Shown here: piece after piece, positions 18,174-30,015 of the stretch
How positions within the stretch are numbered: position 1 is the stretch's first letter
Layout of the letters: each line of letters opens with the position of its first letter
Assembly: GCF_018122735.1 (NCBI RefSeq)
Contig: NZ_JAGRRD010000001.1
Span: 1,999,162 to 2,063,161 of the forward strand
Origin: Azoarcus sp. L1K30
Lineage (GTDB): Bacteria; Pseudomonadota; Gammaproteobacteria; Burkholderiales; Rhodocyclaceae
DNA: 64,000 bases
Reading direction: 5' to 3'
Position numbers and translations under genes: made by a program
The notes under the pieces: generated by a model
Database searches by the model: none
What the model was told of the DNA's origin: nothing
The model's input: the letters and a program-made list of their open reading frames with translations, nothing else

Positions 18174-19643
18174 TCAGAGCGAAGCCAGCAGTGCGTAGGC
18201 ACAAATCGACATCAAGGCCTGCGGCGCGAGCCCAAGCGCTGCGATCGCGATGCCATTTGCGGAGAGCAGCACCCGCAACTCTGCAGGCGCGTGAATCGGC
18301 GCCGTGTCGACAGGTTCGTCGAAGTACATGACCTTGACCACGCGCAGGTAGTAGAACGCGCCGATCACTGACATGACCACGGCAACGGCAGCAATCCAGA
18401 AATAACCCGCGGCGACAACTGCCTGCAAGACCGAGAGTTTCGCAAAGAAGCCGATGAAGAACGGAACCCCGGCCATAGAGAACATGACGAACATCATCAC
18501 TGCGGCGAACCACGGGCTGCGCTTGTTGAGCCCCTTGAAATCATCGATCCGCTCGGCCTCGAATCCTGCCCTGGACAGCAGGATGATCATGCCGAAGGAG
18601 GCGAGGCTCATGATGACGTAGGCAACTGCATAGAACATCGCAGAGCTGTATGCATTGAGCGCGAAGTGACGATCACCCTCGACCACACCCGACAACAGGC
18701 CGAGAAGCATGAACCCCATATGCGAAATACCGGAATAAGCGAGCATGCGCTTGATGTTCGGTTGCGAAATTGCCGCCAGGTTGCCGAGGATAATCGACGC
18801 CACCGCAACCAGCATCAGCATCGTCTGCCACTGTTCGGCGATGTCGAAGAGCCCCCAGATCAGCAGGCGCACCGCCATCGCAAAGGCGGCCAGTTTCGGC
18901 GCCGTAGCAAGGATCAGGGTTACCGCGGTCGATGCGCCCTGATACACATCGGGCACCCACATGTGGAAGGGCACGACACCGAGCTTGAAGCAGATGCCGG
19001 CAATGAGGAAGACCAGCCCGAACAACAGCACCGGCTTGTTCGCGGCCTGGTTGTACACCGACTGCGCCACCCCGGAAAACTCCAGCGTACCCGTCGCCCC
19101 GTAGACCATGGACATGCCGTACAGCAGCAGACCCGACGCCAGCGCGCCGAGCACGAAGTATTTCATCCCGGCCTCGGTCGAACGCGCCGAATCGCGATCG
19201 AACGCCACCAATGCGTAGAGCGCAAGTGACATCATCTCGAGACCGATATACATCGTCAGCATGTGGTTCGACGTCACCATCACCATCATGCCGAGCGTCA
19301 TCAGGATCGCCAGCAGGTAGTACTCCGGCTTGTTGATGTTGCGATCCGCGAGATAGCTGCGTCCGTACAACAGCGCGATCGCCATCGAGAAGTAGATCAT
19401 CACCTTCAGGAAGTCGCCCATCAGGTCGCTGATGAACATGTTGCTGAAGGTGTAGCTCACCTCCCCGTGCATCGTGCCGATCGTTATGAAGGCCGCTGCG
19501 ATGAGCGTGAATTGGCAGAGGAAGTAGCCCAGAGAGCGGGCGATGCTGCGCGCGAAGGTCGTCGACAGCATGATCACGAGCGCCATCACGGCGACAAAAA
19601 TCTCGGCCGCTGCGGGGTAGAAGTCGGGGACAACAAAGTTCAT
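18174..19643 (-). CDS. nuoN: NADH-quinone oxidoreductase subunit N
   Basis: A 489-residue antiporter-like subunit of the complex I membrane arm with about 14 transmembrane segments. Signature stretches of the proton-translocating family are present: [20 protein letters not shown] and [16 protein letters not shown], with the in-membrane Lys of the central ion path. It is the last gene of the nuoA-N operon, 37 bp after nuoM. Its length matches betaproteobacterial NuoN. A structured sequence follows the stop codon. Confidence 0.96.
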   Translation of the reverse strand: MNFVVPDFYPAAAEIFVAVMALVIMLSTTFARSIARSLGYFLCQFTLIAAAFITIGTMHGEVSYTFSNMFISDLMGDFLKVMIYFSMAIALLYGRSYLADRNINKPEYYLLAILMTLGMMVMVTSNHMLTMYIGLEMMSLALYALVAFDRDSARSTEAGMKYFVLGALASGLLLYGMSMVYGATGTLEFSGVAQSVYNQAANKPVLLFGLVFLIAGICFKLGVVPFHMWVPDVYQGASTAVTLILATAPKLAAFAMAVRLLIWGLFDIAEQWQTMLMLVAVASIILGNLAAISQPNIKRMLAYSGISHMGFMLLGLLSGVVEGDRHFALNAYSSAMFYAVAYVIMSLASFGMIILLSRAGFEAERIDDFKGLNKRSPWFAAVMMFVMFSMAGVPFFIGFFAKLSVLQAVVAAGYFWIAAVAVVMSVIGAFYYLRVVKVMYFDEPVDTAPIHAPAELRVLLSANGIAIAALGLAPQALMSICAYALLASL

Positions 19644-19680
19644 CTTCTGACCAGTCCGTTTAAGTGTCTCGCCCGCTCGC

Positions 19681-21162
19681 TCAGAGCTTGCTCACGGCAA
19701 CATGCCGCAGGAGTTCATCCACCGAAGCATGCATCACCTCGGTAAAGGGGAAGGGATACAGACCCATCGCTAGCACACACAGCGCCAGTACGCCGAGGAA
19801 GGCGAATTCACGCCCGGTGACATCCTCGAGCTCGCCAACATGATCGTTCGCCACCGCGCCGAAAACCACCCGCTTGTACATCCACAGGCTATAGGCTGCA
19901 CCAACGATCAGCGTCGTGGCTGCAAGGAAGGCGACCCAGAAATTGAACTGCACCGCACCCAGGATGACCATGAATTCACCGACGAATCCACTCGTAGCCG
20001 GCAGGCCCGAGTTGGCCATCGCAAAGAGCATGAAGAAGGCGGCGAACTTTGGCATCTTGTGCACCACGCCACCGTAGTCCGCGATCAGTCGGGAATGCAT
20101 GCGGTCATACAGCACGCCGATACAGAGGAACATGGCCGCTGACACGAAACCGTGCGAAATCATTTGAACCAGCGCGCCTTCGACAGCGAGCGGGTTGAAG
20201 GTGAAGAAGCCCAGCGTCACGAAGCCCATGTGGGAGATCGACGAATACGCCACCAGCTTCTTCATGTCCGCCTGGGCCAGCGCAACGAAACCGATATACA
20301 CCACTGCGATAAGTGACAGGGTGATCACGACCGGTGCCAGTTGCATCGACGCATCGGGCACAATCGGCAGCGAAAAGCGCAGGAAGCCGTACGCACCGAG
20401 TTTCAGCGCGATTGCAGCCAGAACGACCGAGCCGCCCGTCGGCGCTTCGACGTGAGCGTCCGGCAACCAGGTGTGGACCGGCCACATCGGCACTTTCACC
20501 CCGAATGCGATCAGGAAGGCAAAGAAGATCAGTGTCTGCGCTTCGATACCGAGTGGCAGATTGTGCCATTCGAGAATGCTGAAGCTGCCGCCCGACTCCA
20601 TGAACAGGTAGAGCAGCGCAATCAGCATCAACAGCGAGCCGGCAAGCGTAAACAGGAAGAACTTGATCGCTGCATACACCCGGTTCGGACCGCCCCAGAT
20701 GCCGATGACCAGATAGAGCGGAATCAGCGATGCTTCGAAGAACACATAGAACAACACACCGTCGAGCGCAGCGAAGATGCCGTTCATCAGACCCGACATG
20801 ATCAGGAAGGCCGCCATGTACTGGGCAACCTTGGTCTCGATGACCTTCCATCCGGCCACGACCACGATGATGGTAATGAACGCATTCAGGATCACGAACA
20901 GCATCGAGATGCCGTCCACCCCGAGGTGATAGTTGATGTTGAACCGGGGCACCCAGGGCACCAGCTCCACATACTGCATCGCGCTCGTACCCAGATCGAA
21001 TCCGGTATAGAGCGGAATGGTCACGACGAGGCCGACAACCGCCACCAGCAGTGCGAGCGCACGTGCCATCGGGGCGTTGCGATCGGAGCCTGTCGCGAGC
21101 ACCAGCAGCCCGCCAATAATTGGCACCCAGACCGCCAGACTGAGGAGGGGAATGTCCGTCAT
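19681..21162 (-). CDS. nuoM: NADH-quinone oxidoreductase subunit M
   Basis: A 493-residue antiporter-like membrane subunit. The conserved core [20 protein letters not shown] contains the key transmembrane Lys, and [13 protein letters not shown] also fits. A Glu in the first helices ([11 protein letters not shown] region) is typical of NuoM. The ATG at 21162 begins MTDIP and is preceded by a weak ribosome-binding site; upstream in-frame codons would add residues not expected in the family. It follows nuoL after 78 bp, a longer gap than elsewhere in this operon. Confidence 0.96.
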   Translation of the reverse strand: MTDIPLLSLAVWVPIIGGLLVLATGSDRNAPMARALALLVAVVGLVVTIPLYTGFDLGTSAMQYVELVPWVPRFNINYHLGVDGISMLFVILNAFITIIVVVAGWKVIETKVAQYMAAFLIMSGLMNGIFAALDGVLFYVFFEASLIPLYLVIGIWGGPNRVYAAIKFFLFTLAGSLLMLIALLYLFMESGGSFSILEWHNLPLGIEAQTLIFFAFLIAFGVKVPMWPVHTWLPDAHVEAPTGGSVVLAAIALKLGAYGFLRFSLPIVPDASMQLAPVVITLSLIAVVYIGFVALAQADMKKLVAYSSISHMGFVTLGFFTFNPLAVEGALVQMISHGFVSAAMFLCIGVLYDRMHSRLIADYGGVVHKMPKFAAFFMLFAMANSGLPATSGFVGEFMVILGAVQFNFWVAFLAATTLIVGAAYSLWMYKRVVFGAVANDHVGELEDVTGREFAFLGVLALCVLAMGLYPFPFTEVMHASVDELLRHVAVSKL

Positions 21163-21240
21163 CGTTGCTTTCCGTTCTGTGCGCTGCAAGCAGCGCGTTC
21201 GATCTTGTTGTTGTTGCGTCCCTGCGGGTTACGTGGCTGC

Positions 21241-23262
21241 TCAGGCACGGTTGAGCCAGAAAGTCAGCAGCACGAACACGCCAATGATCATGGTGAAGGC
21301 ATACTGGTAAAGGTGCCCGGTCTGGAATAGCGCCGAGATGCGCGACACCCATCCCACCAACCTGGCCGATCCATTGATCATCAGTCCATCGATCAGGCCC
21401 TGGTCCCCGCCCTTCCACAAGATCTTGCCCAGCAGTCGCGCGCCGCCGGCAAAAACGATCTCGTTGAAACGGTCAAAGTAGTACTTGTTATCAAGCAGGG
21501 TGTAGAGGGGCTTGAACGTACGCTGGATCGCTGCCGGAATCTCCGGTTTGATCATGTAGAAGAACCAGGCCGTTGCCACGCCTCCCATTGCAAGCCAGAA
21601 CGGGAGGCTCTGAATGCCGTGCAGGGCCATCGCAACCGGGCCGTGGAAGTTCTCCGCCAGTTCCTTCATGCCCTCGTGGTGCTCGCTGAAGAAGATCACA
21701 CCCTTGAACCAGTCACCGAACAGCATTGGCTCGATGGTGAAGAAACCGATCAGCACCGACGGGATCGCCAGCAGGATCAACGGCAGCGTCACAACCAGTG
21801 GCGACTCGTGCGGCTTCTGTCCCGGTGCCAGACCGTGGTGATGGTCCGTCGCCGGCTCCTCATCATCGTGGTCCCCATGATGCTCGTGATGCCCGTGATC
21901 ATGACCGAAGCGTTCCTTGCCGTGGAAGACGAGGAAGTACATGCGGAAGGAATAGAAGGCCGTAACGAACACGCCCAGCATCACGCAGAACAGCGCATAG
22001 CCCGAACCCGCCAGCGTAGAGGCATGGACCGCCTCGATGATCGAATCCTTCGAATAGAAGCCGGCAAAGAAGGGAAAGCCGATCAGTGCCAGTGATCCGA
22101 GCAGGGAGGTGAACCAGGTGATCGGCATGTACTTCCACAGGCCACCCATGTTGCGCATGTCCTGATCGTGGTGCATGCCGATGATCACCGAACCTGCGCC
22201 GAGGAACAGAAGCGCCTTGAAAAAGGCATGCGTCATCAGGTGGAAGACCGCAGCGGAGTAGGCCGACACACCCAGCGCAACCGTCATGTAACCCAGCTGC
22301 GACAGCGTTGAATAGGCGACCACGCGCTTGATGTCGTTCTGGATGATGCCGAGAAAGCCCATGAACAGCGCCGTCGTCGCACCGATGACGAGCACGAAGG
22401 ACAAGGCGGTGTCCGACAGTTCGAAAAGGGGCGACATGCGCGCGACCATGAAGATCCCGGCGGTCACCATGGTTGCGGCGTGGATCAGGGCCGAAATCGG
22501 TGTCGGACCTTCCATCGAATCAGGCAACCACACATGCAGCGGCACCTGGGCCGACTTGCCCATGGCACCGATGAAAAGGCAGATACAGATCGCGGTCAGC
22601 AAGGGCCAGCCAGTCACGTCCATGTTCATTCCGGCCAGTTCATTGGCCTTGGCGAAGACTTCCGCGTAATTGAGACTGCCGGTATAGGCCGCGATGAGGC
22701 CAATCCCGAGCAGGAAGCCGAAGTCGCCGACGCGGTTGACCAGAAACGCCTTGAGGTTGGCATAGATCGCGGTCGGTCGCTCATACCAGAAACCGATCAG
22801 CAGGTAGGAGACAAGGCCCACGGCCTCCCAACCGAAGAACAGCTGCAGGAAGTTGTTCGACATCACCAGCATCAGCATGGAGAAGGTGAACAGCGAGATG
22901 TAGCTGAAGAAGCGCTGATAGCCGGGATCTTCCGACATGTAGCCAATGGTGTAGATATGCACCATCAACGAAACGAAGGTCACCACCAGCATCATCATCA
23001 CCGTCAGCGCATCGATCTGGAAACCGACCTCGAAGGTGAGCCCCCCGGCCTGCATCCAGGTGTAGAGCGTGCCATTGAAGGTGTTTCCGGCCTGGACGTC
23101 CTGAAAGATCACCACCGACGCGGCAAACGCCACCGCCACGCCGAGGATGGTAACGATGTGCGAGCCCGCACGGCCGATCGTCTTGCCGAAAAGACCGGCC
23201 ATGATCGCGCCAAACAGCGGCGCGAGCGGCACAAGGAGGTAGAGCTTCTGCATGTCCGTCAT
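21241..23262 (-). CDS. nuoL: NADH-quinone oxidoreductase subunit L
   Basis: A 673-residue distal antiporter-like subunit. The proton-path core reads KSAQVPLHVWLPDSMEGPTP, followed by HAATMVTAGIFM and STLSQLGYMTVALG. The C-terminal half carries the lateral helix and final transmembrane anchor expected of NuoL. A cytoplasmic or periplasmic loop at about residues 449-475 is very rich in His, Asp and Glu (around 21835-21915). The ATG lies 12 bp after nuoK. Confidence 0.96.
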   Translation of the reverse strand: MTDMQKLYLLVPLAPLFGAIMAGLFGKTIGRAGSHIVTILGVAVAFAASVVIFQDVQAGNTFNGTLYTWMQAGGLTFEVGFQIDALTVMMMLVVTFVSLMVHIYTIGYMSEDPGYQRFFSYISLFTFSMLMLVMSNNFLQLFFGWEAVGLVSYLLIGFWYERPTAIYANLKAFLVNRVGDFGFLLGIGLIAAYTGSLNYAEVFAKANELAGMNMDVTGWPLLTAICICLFIGAMGKSAQVPLHVWLPDSMEGPTPISALIHAATMVTAGIFMVARMSPLFELSDTALSFVLVIGATTALFMGFLGIIQNDIKRVVAYSTLSQLGYMTVALGVSAYSAAVFHLMTHAFFKALLFLGAGSVIIGMHHDQDMRNMGGLWKYMPITWFTSLLGSLALIGFPFFAGFYSKDSIIEAVHASTLAGSGYALFCVMLGVFVTAFYSFRMYFLVFHGKERFGHDHGHHEHHGDHDDEEPATDHHHGLAPGQKPHESPLVVTLPLILLAIPSVLIGFFTIEPMLFGDWFKGVIFFSEHHEGMKELAENFHGPVAMALHGIQSLPFWLAMGGVATAWFFYMIKPEIPAAIQRTFKPLYTLLDNKYYFDRFNEIVFAGGARLLGKILWKGGDQGLIDGLMINGSARLVGWVSRISALFQTGHLYQYAFTMIIGVFVLLTFWLNRA

Positions 23263-23274
23263 CGTGACGCTTCC

Positions 23275-23580
23275 TTAACCCTTGAGGCTGTCCAGATCAT
23301 CCACATGGATCGTGCGCAGGTTGCGGAACAGCACAACCAGGATCGCCAGACCGATTGCCGATTCGGCAGCCGCCACCGTGAGGATGAAGAAAACAAAAAC
23401 CTGACCCGCAATATCGCCCATGTAGTGCGAAAACGCGATGAAGTTCAGATTGACCGCGAGCAACATCAGCTCGATAGCCATGAGCAGGACAATGAGGTTC
23501 TTCCTGTTGAGGAAGATCCCGACCACACTGATCGCGAACAGGATCGCGCCCAGAATGAGGTAGTGGGAAAGCGAAAGCAT
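23275..23580 (-). CDS. nuoK: NADH-quinone oxidoreductase subunit K
   Basis: A 101-residue protein with three transmembrane segments. The two conserved membrane-buried Glu residues are present in [10 protein letters not shown] and [10 protein letters not shown], which in this subunit form part of the proton pathway near the quinone arm. Length is standard for NuoK. It lies 56 bp after nuoJ. Confidence 0.96.
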   Translation of the reverse strand: MLSLSHYLILGAILFAISVVGIFLNRKNLIVLLMAIELMLLAVNLNFIAFSHYMGDIAGQVFVFFILTVAAAESAIGLAILVVLFRNLRTIHVDDLDSLKG

Positions 23581-23636
23581 CTATGACTCCCTGAGCGTGC
23601 CAGTCACGACCGGCACGGTTCTTCTATGCGCTTGTG

Positions 23637-24242
23637 TCAGTCTTCTTTCTCGGCCTGCATCTTCACCAGTTCGACGCGACCTTCGCGCTTCACCGACACT
23701 TGCAGGGAAGGATCAATGTACTTGGTGTTCTTGCGCTTGCGCAGCGTCAACGAGACTGCAGCAACCATTGCGACCAGCAGCACGAGCGACGCCAGCTCGA
23801 ACGGATAGACGTAGTCGGTATAGAGCACCCGACCGAGTTCGCGGGTATTGCTGAAGCCGGCCATCGGCTCCGGTGGAACCGGCATCGCGTCAAGCCCAAA
23901 GTACCGACCGCCGAGCACCATCGCCATCTCTATCACCAGCAGGATGCCGATCAGCGCACCGACCGGAAGATAGCTCCAGAACCCCTGCCGCAGCCGTTCG
24001 AGATTGATGTCGAGCATCATCACCACGAACAGGAACAGCACCATCACCGCGCCGACATAGACCATCACCAAGGTGATGGCGAGAAACTCGGCATGGAGCA
24101 ACAGCCAGATGCCACCTGCATTGAAGAACGCGAGCACGAGAAACAGTGCAGCATGCACCGGATTTCGCGCCGTGATGACTCTCAGTGCGGCAAACACGAG
24201 GATTGCCGACAGAAAGTAGAAGACGAAGGTCTTGAATTCCAT
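23637..24242 (-). CDS. nuoJ: NADH-quinone oxidoreductase subunit J
   Basis: A 201-residue membrane subunit with five hydrophobic segments. The third contains the VMVYVGAVMVLFLFVVMML region, corresponding to the pi-bulge helix of NuoJ. The C-terminus ends in a charged tail (LVKMQAEKED). It follows nuoI by 35 bp. Confidence 0.95.
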   Translation of the reverse strand: MEFKTFVFYFLSAILVFAALRVITARNPVHAALFLVLAFFNAGGIWLLLHAEFLAITLVMVYVGAVMVLFLFVVMMLDINLERLRQGFWSYLPVGALIGILLVIEMAMVLGGRYFGLDAMPVPPEPMAGFSNTRELGRVLYTDYVYPFELASLVLLVAMVAAVSLTLRKRKNTKYIDPSLQVSVKREGRVELVKMQAEKED

Positions 24243-24277
24243 AATTCCCGTTCACTGTGCCCGCAGACACACTCCCC

Positions 24278-24763
24278 TTATCTGTACTTCGCGTCCTGCT
24301 CGCGGTCTGCCGCAATCTGAGCCTCGTAACGGTCCCCTACAGCCAGCAGCATCTGCTTGGTGTAATAGAGATCGCCACGCTTCTCGCCGTGATATTCGAA
24401 CACCCTTGTTTCAACGATTGCGTCGACCGGACAGGCCTCCTCGCAGAAGCCACAAAAGATGCACTTGGTCAGATCGATGTCGTAGCGAGTCGTCCGCCGC
24501 GAACCGTCGTCGCGCTGGTCCGAGTCGATCGTGATCGCCATTGCTGGGCAGACAGCCTCACACAGTTTGCAGGCGATGCAGCGCTCCTCGCCGTTCGGGT
24601 AACGACGCAATGCATGCAGGCCGCGGAAACGCGCACTCTGCGGCGTCTTCTCTTCCGGAAACTGGACAGTGATCTTGCGCTGAAAAAAATGTCTGCCGGT
24701 CAGGGCAAGACCCTTGACCAATTCCTTGAGGAACAGACTTCCGATGTATTCGTTGGCACCCAT
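24278..24763 (-). CDS. nuoI: NADH-quinone oxidoreductase subunit I (2x[4Fe-4S])
   Basis: A 161-residue iron-sulfur subunit of the peripheral arm. Two ferredoxin motifs bind clusters N6a and N6b: [12 protein letters not shown] and [18 protein letters not shown]. All eight Cys ligands are present. An N-terminal amphipathic stretch ([14 protein letters not shown]) associates with the membrane arm. It begins 13 bp after nuoH. Confidence 0.96.
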   Translation of the reverse strand: MGANEYIGSLFLKELVKGLALTGRHFFQRKITVQFPEEKTPQSARFRGLHALRRYPNGEERCIACKLCEAVCPAMAITIDSDQRDDGSRRTTRYDIDLTKCIFCGFCEEACPVDAIVETRVFEYHGEKRGDLYYTKQMLLAVGDRYEAQIAADREQDAKYR

Positions 24764-24776
24764 GGTCTTCAGTACC

Positions 24777-25826
24777 TCACTTCCAGATCGACAGCGGGGA
24801 GATCATCCACACTGCCACCACGACCACCCAGACGAGGGTGACCGGGATGAATACCTTCCAGCCCAGACGCATGATGTGGTCGTAGCGGAACCGCGGGAAA
24901 GTTGCACGAGCCCACAGGAACAGGAACAGGATGCAAGCCGTTTTCAGTGCCAGCCAGATGAAGCCGTCAGGCAGGAAGCCGACCGGCGACAACCATCCGC
25001 CGAGGAACAGGATCGAGGTCAGGATCGACACCAGAATCATGTTCGCGTACTCGGCGAGGAAGAACAGCGCGAAGGCCATGCCCGAGTATTCGACCATGTG
25101 GCCCGCGACCACCTCGGCCTCGCCTTCGACCACGTCGAACGGCGCACGATTGGTCTCGGCAATGCCCGAGATGACATAGACCACGAACATCGGGAATAGC
25201 GGCAACCAGTTCCAAGACAGGAAGGACAACCCCATGTCGTGGAAACGGCCCGATCCCTGCGTGGTGACGATGTCGGTGAGATTGAGGCTGGCCGAGATCA
25301 GCAGCACGCAGATCAGCGCGAATCCCATCGAAACCTCATAGGACACCATCTGCGCGGCAGCGCGCATCGAACCAAGGAAGGGGTACTTCGAGTTCGAGGC
25401 CCAACCCGCAACGATCACACCGTAGACCTCCATCGACGTGATCGCGAGCAGGAACAGCAAGCCCGCGTTTACGTTTGCGAGCACCATTCCGTCACCGAAC
25501 GGCACAACGGACCAGGCTGCGAGCGAAGGGGCAATGGCCAGGATGGGGCCGAGAATGAAGAGCCCCTTGTTGGCGCCACTGGGGACGATGATTTCCTTGA
25601 GCAGCAGCTTGACGCCGTCGGCCACGGGTTGCAGCAGGCCGAACGGGCCGACCCGGTTGGGGCCGATACGGACCTGCATGTAGCCAATGACCTTGCGCTC
25701 AGCCAGCGTCAGATAGGCGACACAGCCCAGCAGCGGCGCAATGATCGCGACGATCTTGAGCAGCGTCCAGACCGCAGGCCAGGTGGGGCCGAAGAGGTCG
25801 GCAACCGGTTGCAGCATTGCTTCCAT
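24777..25826 (-). CDS. nuoH: NADH-quinone oxidoreductase subunit H
   Basis: A 349-residue membrane subunit that builds the quinone-binding chamber at the junction of the two arms. Conserved loops are [19 protein letters not shown] and the acidic segment [20 protein letters not shown]. About eight transmembrane segments are predicted. The ATG at 25826 overlaps the nuoG TGA by one base (TGATG). An in-frame GTG lies one codon upstream and a further ATG (MLQPV) three codons downstream; the coupled ATG is the more likely start. Confidence 0.95.
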   Translation of the reverse strand: MEAMLQPVADLFGPTWPAVWTLLKIVAIIAPLLGCVAYLTLAERKVIGYMQVRIGPNRVGPFGLLQPVADGVKLLLKEIIVPSGANKGLFILGPILAIAPSLAAWSVVPFGDGMVLANVNAGLLFLLAITSMEVYGVIVAGWASNSKYPFLGSMRAAAQMVSYEVSMGFALICVLLISASLNLTDIVTTQGSGRFHDMGLSFLSWNWLPLFPMFVVYVISGIAETNRAPFDVVEGEAEVVAGHMVEYSGMAFALFFLAEYANMILVSILTSILFLGGWLSPVGFLPDGFIWLALKTACILFLFLWARATFPRFRYDHIMRLGWKVFIPVTLVWVVVVAVWMISPLSIWK

Positions 25827-28159
25827 CACACTCGCTCCACGCTCAATTCACCGCACATCGGACCCAGCGCAACGGTCGACGCGTGCGCGGCCGCAATGCG
25901 GACACAGCCCGCGGCGACACCCTCGTCCGCGACCACCGTCAGTTCGACCTTTCCGCTGCCGCTCACCCGCACGCGTTCGCCCGCAGTCAGGCCGAGCATG
26001 GAAAGCGTGGCCTGAGCAATGCGCGCGGCGGGTGCCGCAGCATCACGTGTCTTCTGCAACGAGCCCGCGCGACGCACCAGGGCATCGGCGAAATAGATCG
26101 GGACATCTGCCACGCGCTGCAGCCCACCACCGGTGGTTGCCGCCCCCAGGCTCACGCCGGCGATGGCATTGTCGAGACGTGCGGCCAGATCGCCAGTGAG
26201 GACTTCGGCACGCACGCTCTCTGAATCGGCTTGATCGAAACCATCGAGTTGCAGCAGATTGCCCAGCACACGCAAGACTTTCCACCCTGGCCGGGTGTCA
26301 CCCGTCTGCTTGGCCACGGCATTGAAACTCTGCGCCCTGCCCTCGCAATTGACGAAGGTGCCGGAGGTTTCGCTGAACGGGGCGACGGGCAGCATGACGT
26401 CGGCAACGTCGCGCAGCGAAGCGGCGTCGAAGGCCGACAGCGCGACAACCAGTTGCGCACTTGCGAGTGACGTTGTCGCCAGCACGCCATCGGCAAAATC
26501 AAGATCCGGCTCGGCACCCAGCACGACATATGCCTTGCGCGGCTGCTCCAGCATAGTGCGTGCATTCAGTCCGCCGGTGCTTGGCACTGCGCCCGCAAGA
26601 TATCCGCCGACACTGTTCGCCGCCTCGCCGATGAAGCCAAATACGCCACCCGCCAAACGCGCGATTTCCTGCGCCAGCAACTGCAGTTCGGCTGCCTGGG
26701 TATGCTGAACCGCGAGGTTGCCCAACCACACTGCGACCTTGCGCCCGCCTGCGAGGCTGGCAGCGATTTCGCGCGCAGCATCGGAGACGGTCGCCGGCAA
26801 AGCGCCGTCCAGCGTATCGGACACCACAGCCGATTTCTCGGCGGCGAGCGCAACGACCACCTCACCCAAGGTCCGAACCATCGCGTCGGGCGCAACAAGT
26901 GCGCGCTGGCGAACGGGGATCAACCATTCTTCGGCATTCGGACCCACTGCGCTGACATGCAGACCACGCTTTGCCGCCTGGCGGACACGCTGGGCCAGCA
27001 GCGGCGCGTCCTTGCGCAGGAAACTGCCGATAACGAGCAAACGGTTCAGATCCGACACGCCGGCCACGGGCATACCCAGCCACGGCGCGCCCTTGCGGGA
27101 AGCATCCGCACGGAAATCGGATTGGCGCAGGCGGAAGTCAATGTTGTCCGAACCGAGGCCACGAATCATTTTCTGCAACAGGTGCAGCTCTTCCACGGTG
27201 GCGTGCGGCGATGCCAGCGCACCGATCGACGCAGCACCATGATCCTTGGCGATGCCCCTGAGGCCCGTCGCGACGAACTCCAGTGCGGTCTGCCAGTCGG
27301 TGGGCTTCCACTCGCCACCCTGTTTGATCATGGGCCGGGTCAGGCGCTCCTCGCTCGAAAGTCCCTCATAGGAGAAGCGGTCCTTGTCGGACAGCCAGCA
27401 TTCGTTGAGCGCCTCGTTTTCGTGCGGCAACACCCGCTTGACCACTTCGTGCTTGGTCTGAACGATCAGGTTGGCGCCGAGCGAATCGTGGGGGCTCACC
27501 GACTTGCGTCGTGACAGCTCCCAGGTCCGAGCGGCGAAGCGGAACGGCTTGGACGTGAGCGCGCCGACCGGGCACAGATCGATGATGTTGCCCGACAGTT
27601 CGGAGTCGACCGTCTTCTCGACGAAGGTCATAATCTCGGCGTGTTCGCCCCGGAACGCTTGTCCGAGCTCCATCTCGCCGGCAATTTCGGTGGTGAAACG
27701 CACACAACGGGTGCAGTTGATGCACCGTGTCATGTCGGTCGATACGAGCGCACCGAGATTCTTGTTGAAGACGACCCGCTTTTCTTCCTGGTAACGTGAC
27801 CTGCTGTCACCATAGCCCACGGCCAGATCCTGCAACTGGCACTCGCCCCCTTGGTCGCAGATCGGGCAATCGAGCGGGTGATTGATGAGCAGAAACTCCA
27901 TCACCCCCTTCTGCGCCTTGACCGCCTGCTCTGAATGCGTCCACACCTTCATGCCATTGGTCACGGGTGTAGCACAGGCCGGCAACGGCTTGGGCGCCTT
28001 TTCCACCTGGACGAGACACATGCGGCAGTTGGCCGCAATAGACAACTTCTTGTGATAACAGAAATGGGGGATGTAGGCCCCGGTCGCGGATGCTGCATCC
28101 ATGACCGTGCTGCCATCCGGCACCTGTACCTGCTTACCGTCGATTTCGATCTCTAGCAT
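25826..28159 (-). CDS. nuoG: NADH-quinone oxidoreductase subunit G
   Basis: A 777-residue iron-sulfur subunit. The N-terminus holds a [2Fe-2S] domain ([17 protein letters not shown]), then His/Cys ligands in [18 protein letters not shown] for cluster N5, then [10 protein letters not shown] with a fourth Cys in [15 protein letters not shown]. The remaining roughly 550 residues form a molybdopterin oxidoreductase-like domain without obvious cofactor ligands, as in other NuoG proteins. The gene overlaps nuoF by 7 bp at its start and nuoH by one base at its end. Confidence 0.95.
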   Translation of the reverse strand: MLEIEIDGKQVQVPDGSTVMDAASATGAYIPHFCYHKKLSIAANCRMCLVQVEKAPKPLPACATPVTNGMKVWTHSEQAVKAQKGVMEFLLINHPLDCPICDQGGECQLQDLAVGYGDSRSRYQEEKRVVFNKNLGALVSTDMTRCINCTRCVRFTTEIAGEMELGQAFRGEHAEIMTFVEKTVDSELSGNIIDLCPVGALTSKPFRFAARTWELSRRKSVSPHDSLGANLIVQTKHEVVKRVLPHENEALNECWLSDKDRFSYEGLSSEERLTRPMIKQGGEWKPTDWQTALEFVATGLRGIAKDHGAASIGALASPHATVEELHLLQKMIRGLGSDNIDFRLRQSDFRADASRKGAPWLGMPVAGVSDLNRLLVIGSFLRKDAPLLAQRVRQAAKRGLHVSAVGPNAEEWLIPVRQRALVAPDAMVRTLGEVVVALAAEKSAVVSDTLDGALPATVSDAAREIAASLAGGRKVAVWLGNLAVQHTQAAELQLLAQEIARLAGGVFGFIGEAANSVGGYLAGAVPSTGGLNARTMLEQPRKAYVVLGAEPDLDFADGVLATTSLASAQLVVALSAFDAASLRDVADVMLPVAPFSETSGTFVNCEGRAQSFNAVAKQTGDTRPGWKVLRVLGNLLQLDGFDQADSESVRAEVLTGDLAARLDNAIAGVSLGAATTGGGLQRVADVPIYFADALVRRAGSLQKTRDAAAPAARIAQATLSMLGLTAGERVRVSGSGKVELTVVADEGVAAGCVRIAAAHASTVALGPMCGELSVERV

Positions 28160-29472
28160 GAGGGGCTCACGTAGATTTGGCTGCCTGCGTGCTGCACTTC
28201 AGGCGGCACCAGACATTTCTTGTTTTCGATGTGATACGCAAATTCGTCACCGAAGTGCTTGATGAAGCTCTGCACCGGCATCGAGGCAGCATCGCCGAGC
28301 GCACAGATGGTGCGACCCATGATATTGCCCGTCACCGAGTTCAGCAGATCGAGATCGTCCGGCCGACCCAGTCCGTTCTCGATGCGATGCACCACCCGGT
28401 ACAGCCACCCCGTACCCTCGCGGCAAGGCGTACATTGACCACAGGACTCTTCGAAATAGAAATAGGACAGGCGCTCGAGCGCCTTCACCATGCACGTGGT
28501 CTCGTCCATCACGATGACAGCACCCGAACCCAGCATCGAACCGGCTTTGGAGATGGAGTCGTAATCCATCGTACAGTCCATCATCACATTGCCCGGAAGC
28601 ACGGGAGACGACGAACCGCCCGGAATCACGCCCTTGATCTTGCGACCGCCGCGCATGCCACCAGCCATTTCGAGCAACTCGGCAAACGGCGTCCCCAGAT
28701 TGATCTCGTAATTGCCCGGCCGATTGACGTGGCCGGAAATCGAAAACAGCTTGGTACCGCCGTTGTTCGGTTTGCCCAGATTCAGAAAACCCTCGCCGCC
28801 CATGTTGATGATGAAGGGGACGGAAGCGAAGGTCTCGGTATTGTTGATTGTCGTCGGCTTGCCGTACAAACCGTAGCTGGCGGGGAATGGCGGCTTGAAG
28901 CGCGGCTGTCCCTTCTTGCCCTCGATCGACTCGAGCAGTGCAGTTTCCTCGCCGCAGATGTAGGCGCCGTAGCCGTGATGGGCAAAGAGATCGAAGGAGA
29001 AGTCAGAGCCCAGAATGTTCTGGCCGAGCAGACCGGCGGCCCTCGCCTCGTCGAGCGCTTCCTCGAAACGGGTATAGATCTCGAAAATCTCGCCGTGAAT
29101 GTAGTTGTAGCCGCGAGCGCATCCCATTGCGTAGGCCGCAATGATCATGCCTTCGATGACGGTATGCGGGTTGTAGCGCAGGATGTCACGATCCTTGAAC
29201 GTTCCCGGTTCGCCTTCGTCCGAGTTGCAAGCCAGATACTTGTCACCCGGAAACGAGCGCGGCATGAAGCTCCACTTCAGGCCGGTTGGAAAACCTGCAC
29301 CGCCACGACCACGCAATACAGACGCCTTCAGCTCGGCGATGATGGCTTCCGGTGGTGTCTTGTCGGCGATGATTTTGCGCAATGCAGTGTAGCCACCGCG
29401 GGCAACATAATCCTGGAGCCGCCAGGTGCGGTCGCCGTCGACGCCGGCGAGAATCAGTCCGTAGGCGCTCAT
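28153..29472 (-). CDS. nuoF: NADH-quinone oxidoreductase subunit F (FMN, NADH-binding)
   Basis: A 439-residue catalytic subunit that oxidises NADH. The glycine-rich NADH site is [15 protein letters not shown]. The FMN region includes [15 protein letters not shown]. The [4Fe-4S] N3 ligands are in [13 protein letters not shown] plus a distal Cys in TICALGD. The ATG overlaps the nuoE stop (ATGA), and the C-terminus overlaps nuoG by 7 bp. Confidence 0.97.
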   Translation of the reverse strand: MSAYGLILAGVDGDRTWRLQDYVARGGYTALRKIIADKTPPEAIIAELKASVLRGRGGAGFPTGLKWSFMPRSFPGDKYLACNSDEGEPGTFKDRDILRYNPHTVIEGMIIAAYAMGCARGYNYIHGEIFEIYTRFEEALDEARAAGLLGQNILGSDFSFDLFAHHGYGAYICGEETALLESIEGKKGQPRFKPPFPASYGLYGKPTTINNTETFASVPFIINMGGEGFLNLGKPNNGGTKLFSISGHVNRPGNYEINLGTPFAELLEMAGGMRGGRKIKGVIPGGSSSPVLPGNVMMDCTMDYDSISKAGSMLGSGAVIVMDETTCMVKALERLSYFYFEESCGQCTPCREGTGWLYRVVHRIENGLGRPDDLDLLNSVTGNIMGRTICALGDAASMPVQSFIKHFGDEFAYHIENKKCLVPPEVQHAGSQIYVSPSC

Positions 29473-29948
29473 TTATCTTCCAGGTCCGCCAGCATTTGGT
29501 CGATCTTCTCGGTCGTCATCCAGCTGCACATGGTGTGATTGTTGTGCAGAAGTACCGGTGCGTCTCCGCACGCGCCCATGCACTCACCCTCCTTGAGGGT
29601 GAACTTGCCGTCAGCGGTCGTTTCGTTGAAGTCGATACCCAGTTTCAGCTTGAGGTAGTCGGCCGCATGAACGCCGCCGGACAATGCACAGGGCAGATTC
29701 GTACACACCGTGATCTTGTGACGTCCGACCGGCTTGAGGTCGTACATGTTGTAGAAGCTTGCCACCTCGTAGGCCGCGATCGGTGGCATGCCGATGTAAT
29801 CAGCCACGAAGCCGATGACCTCCTTCGGCAACCAGCCCTTTTCGACCTGCGCGATGCGCAGTGCGGCCATGACGGCCGACTGCCGTTGGTCCGACGGATA
29901 TTTTGCGATCTCGCGATCAATCTGTTGCAGCGATTCCTGGCTCAGCAT
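29469..29948 (-). CDS. nuoE: NADH-quinone oxidoreductase subunit E ([2Fe-2S])
   Basis: A 159-residue thioredoxin-like iron-sulfur subunit that binds cluster N1a. The ligands are in CTNLPCAL and [15 protein letters not shown], with the usual spacing. The ATG at 29948 (MLSQESLQQ) is preceded by GGAAGAAGAG. An upstream in-frame ATG at 29996 would add 16 residues but has no ribosome-binding site. The gene ends in an ATGA overlap with nuoF. Confidence 0.95.
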   Translation of the reverse strand: MLSQESLQQIDREIAKYPSDQRQSAVMAALRIAQVEKGWLPKEVIGFVADYIGMPPIAAYEVASFYNMYDLKPVGRHKITVCTNLPCALSGGVHAADYLKLKLGIDFNETTADGKFTLKEGECMGACGDAPVLLHNNHTMCSWMTTEKIDQMLADLEDK

Positions 29949-30015
29949 GTCGTGCTCTTCTTCCGGATAGCCCGCCGTGTTTTCTGTGATACCCATGTAC
30001 GCGCCATGAGTGCGC

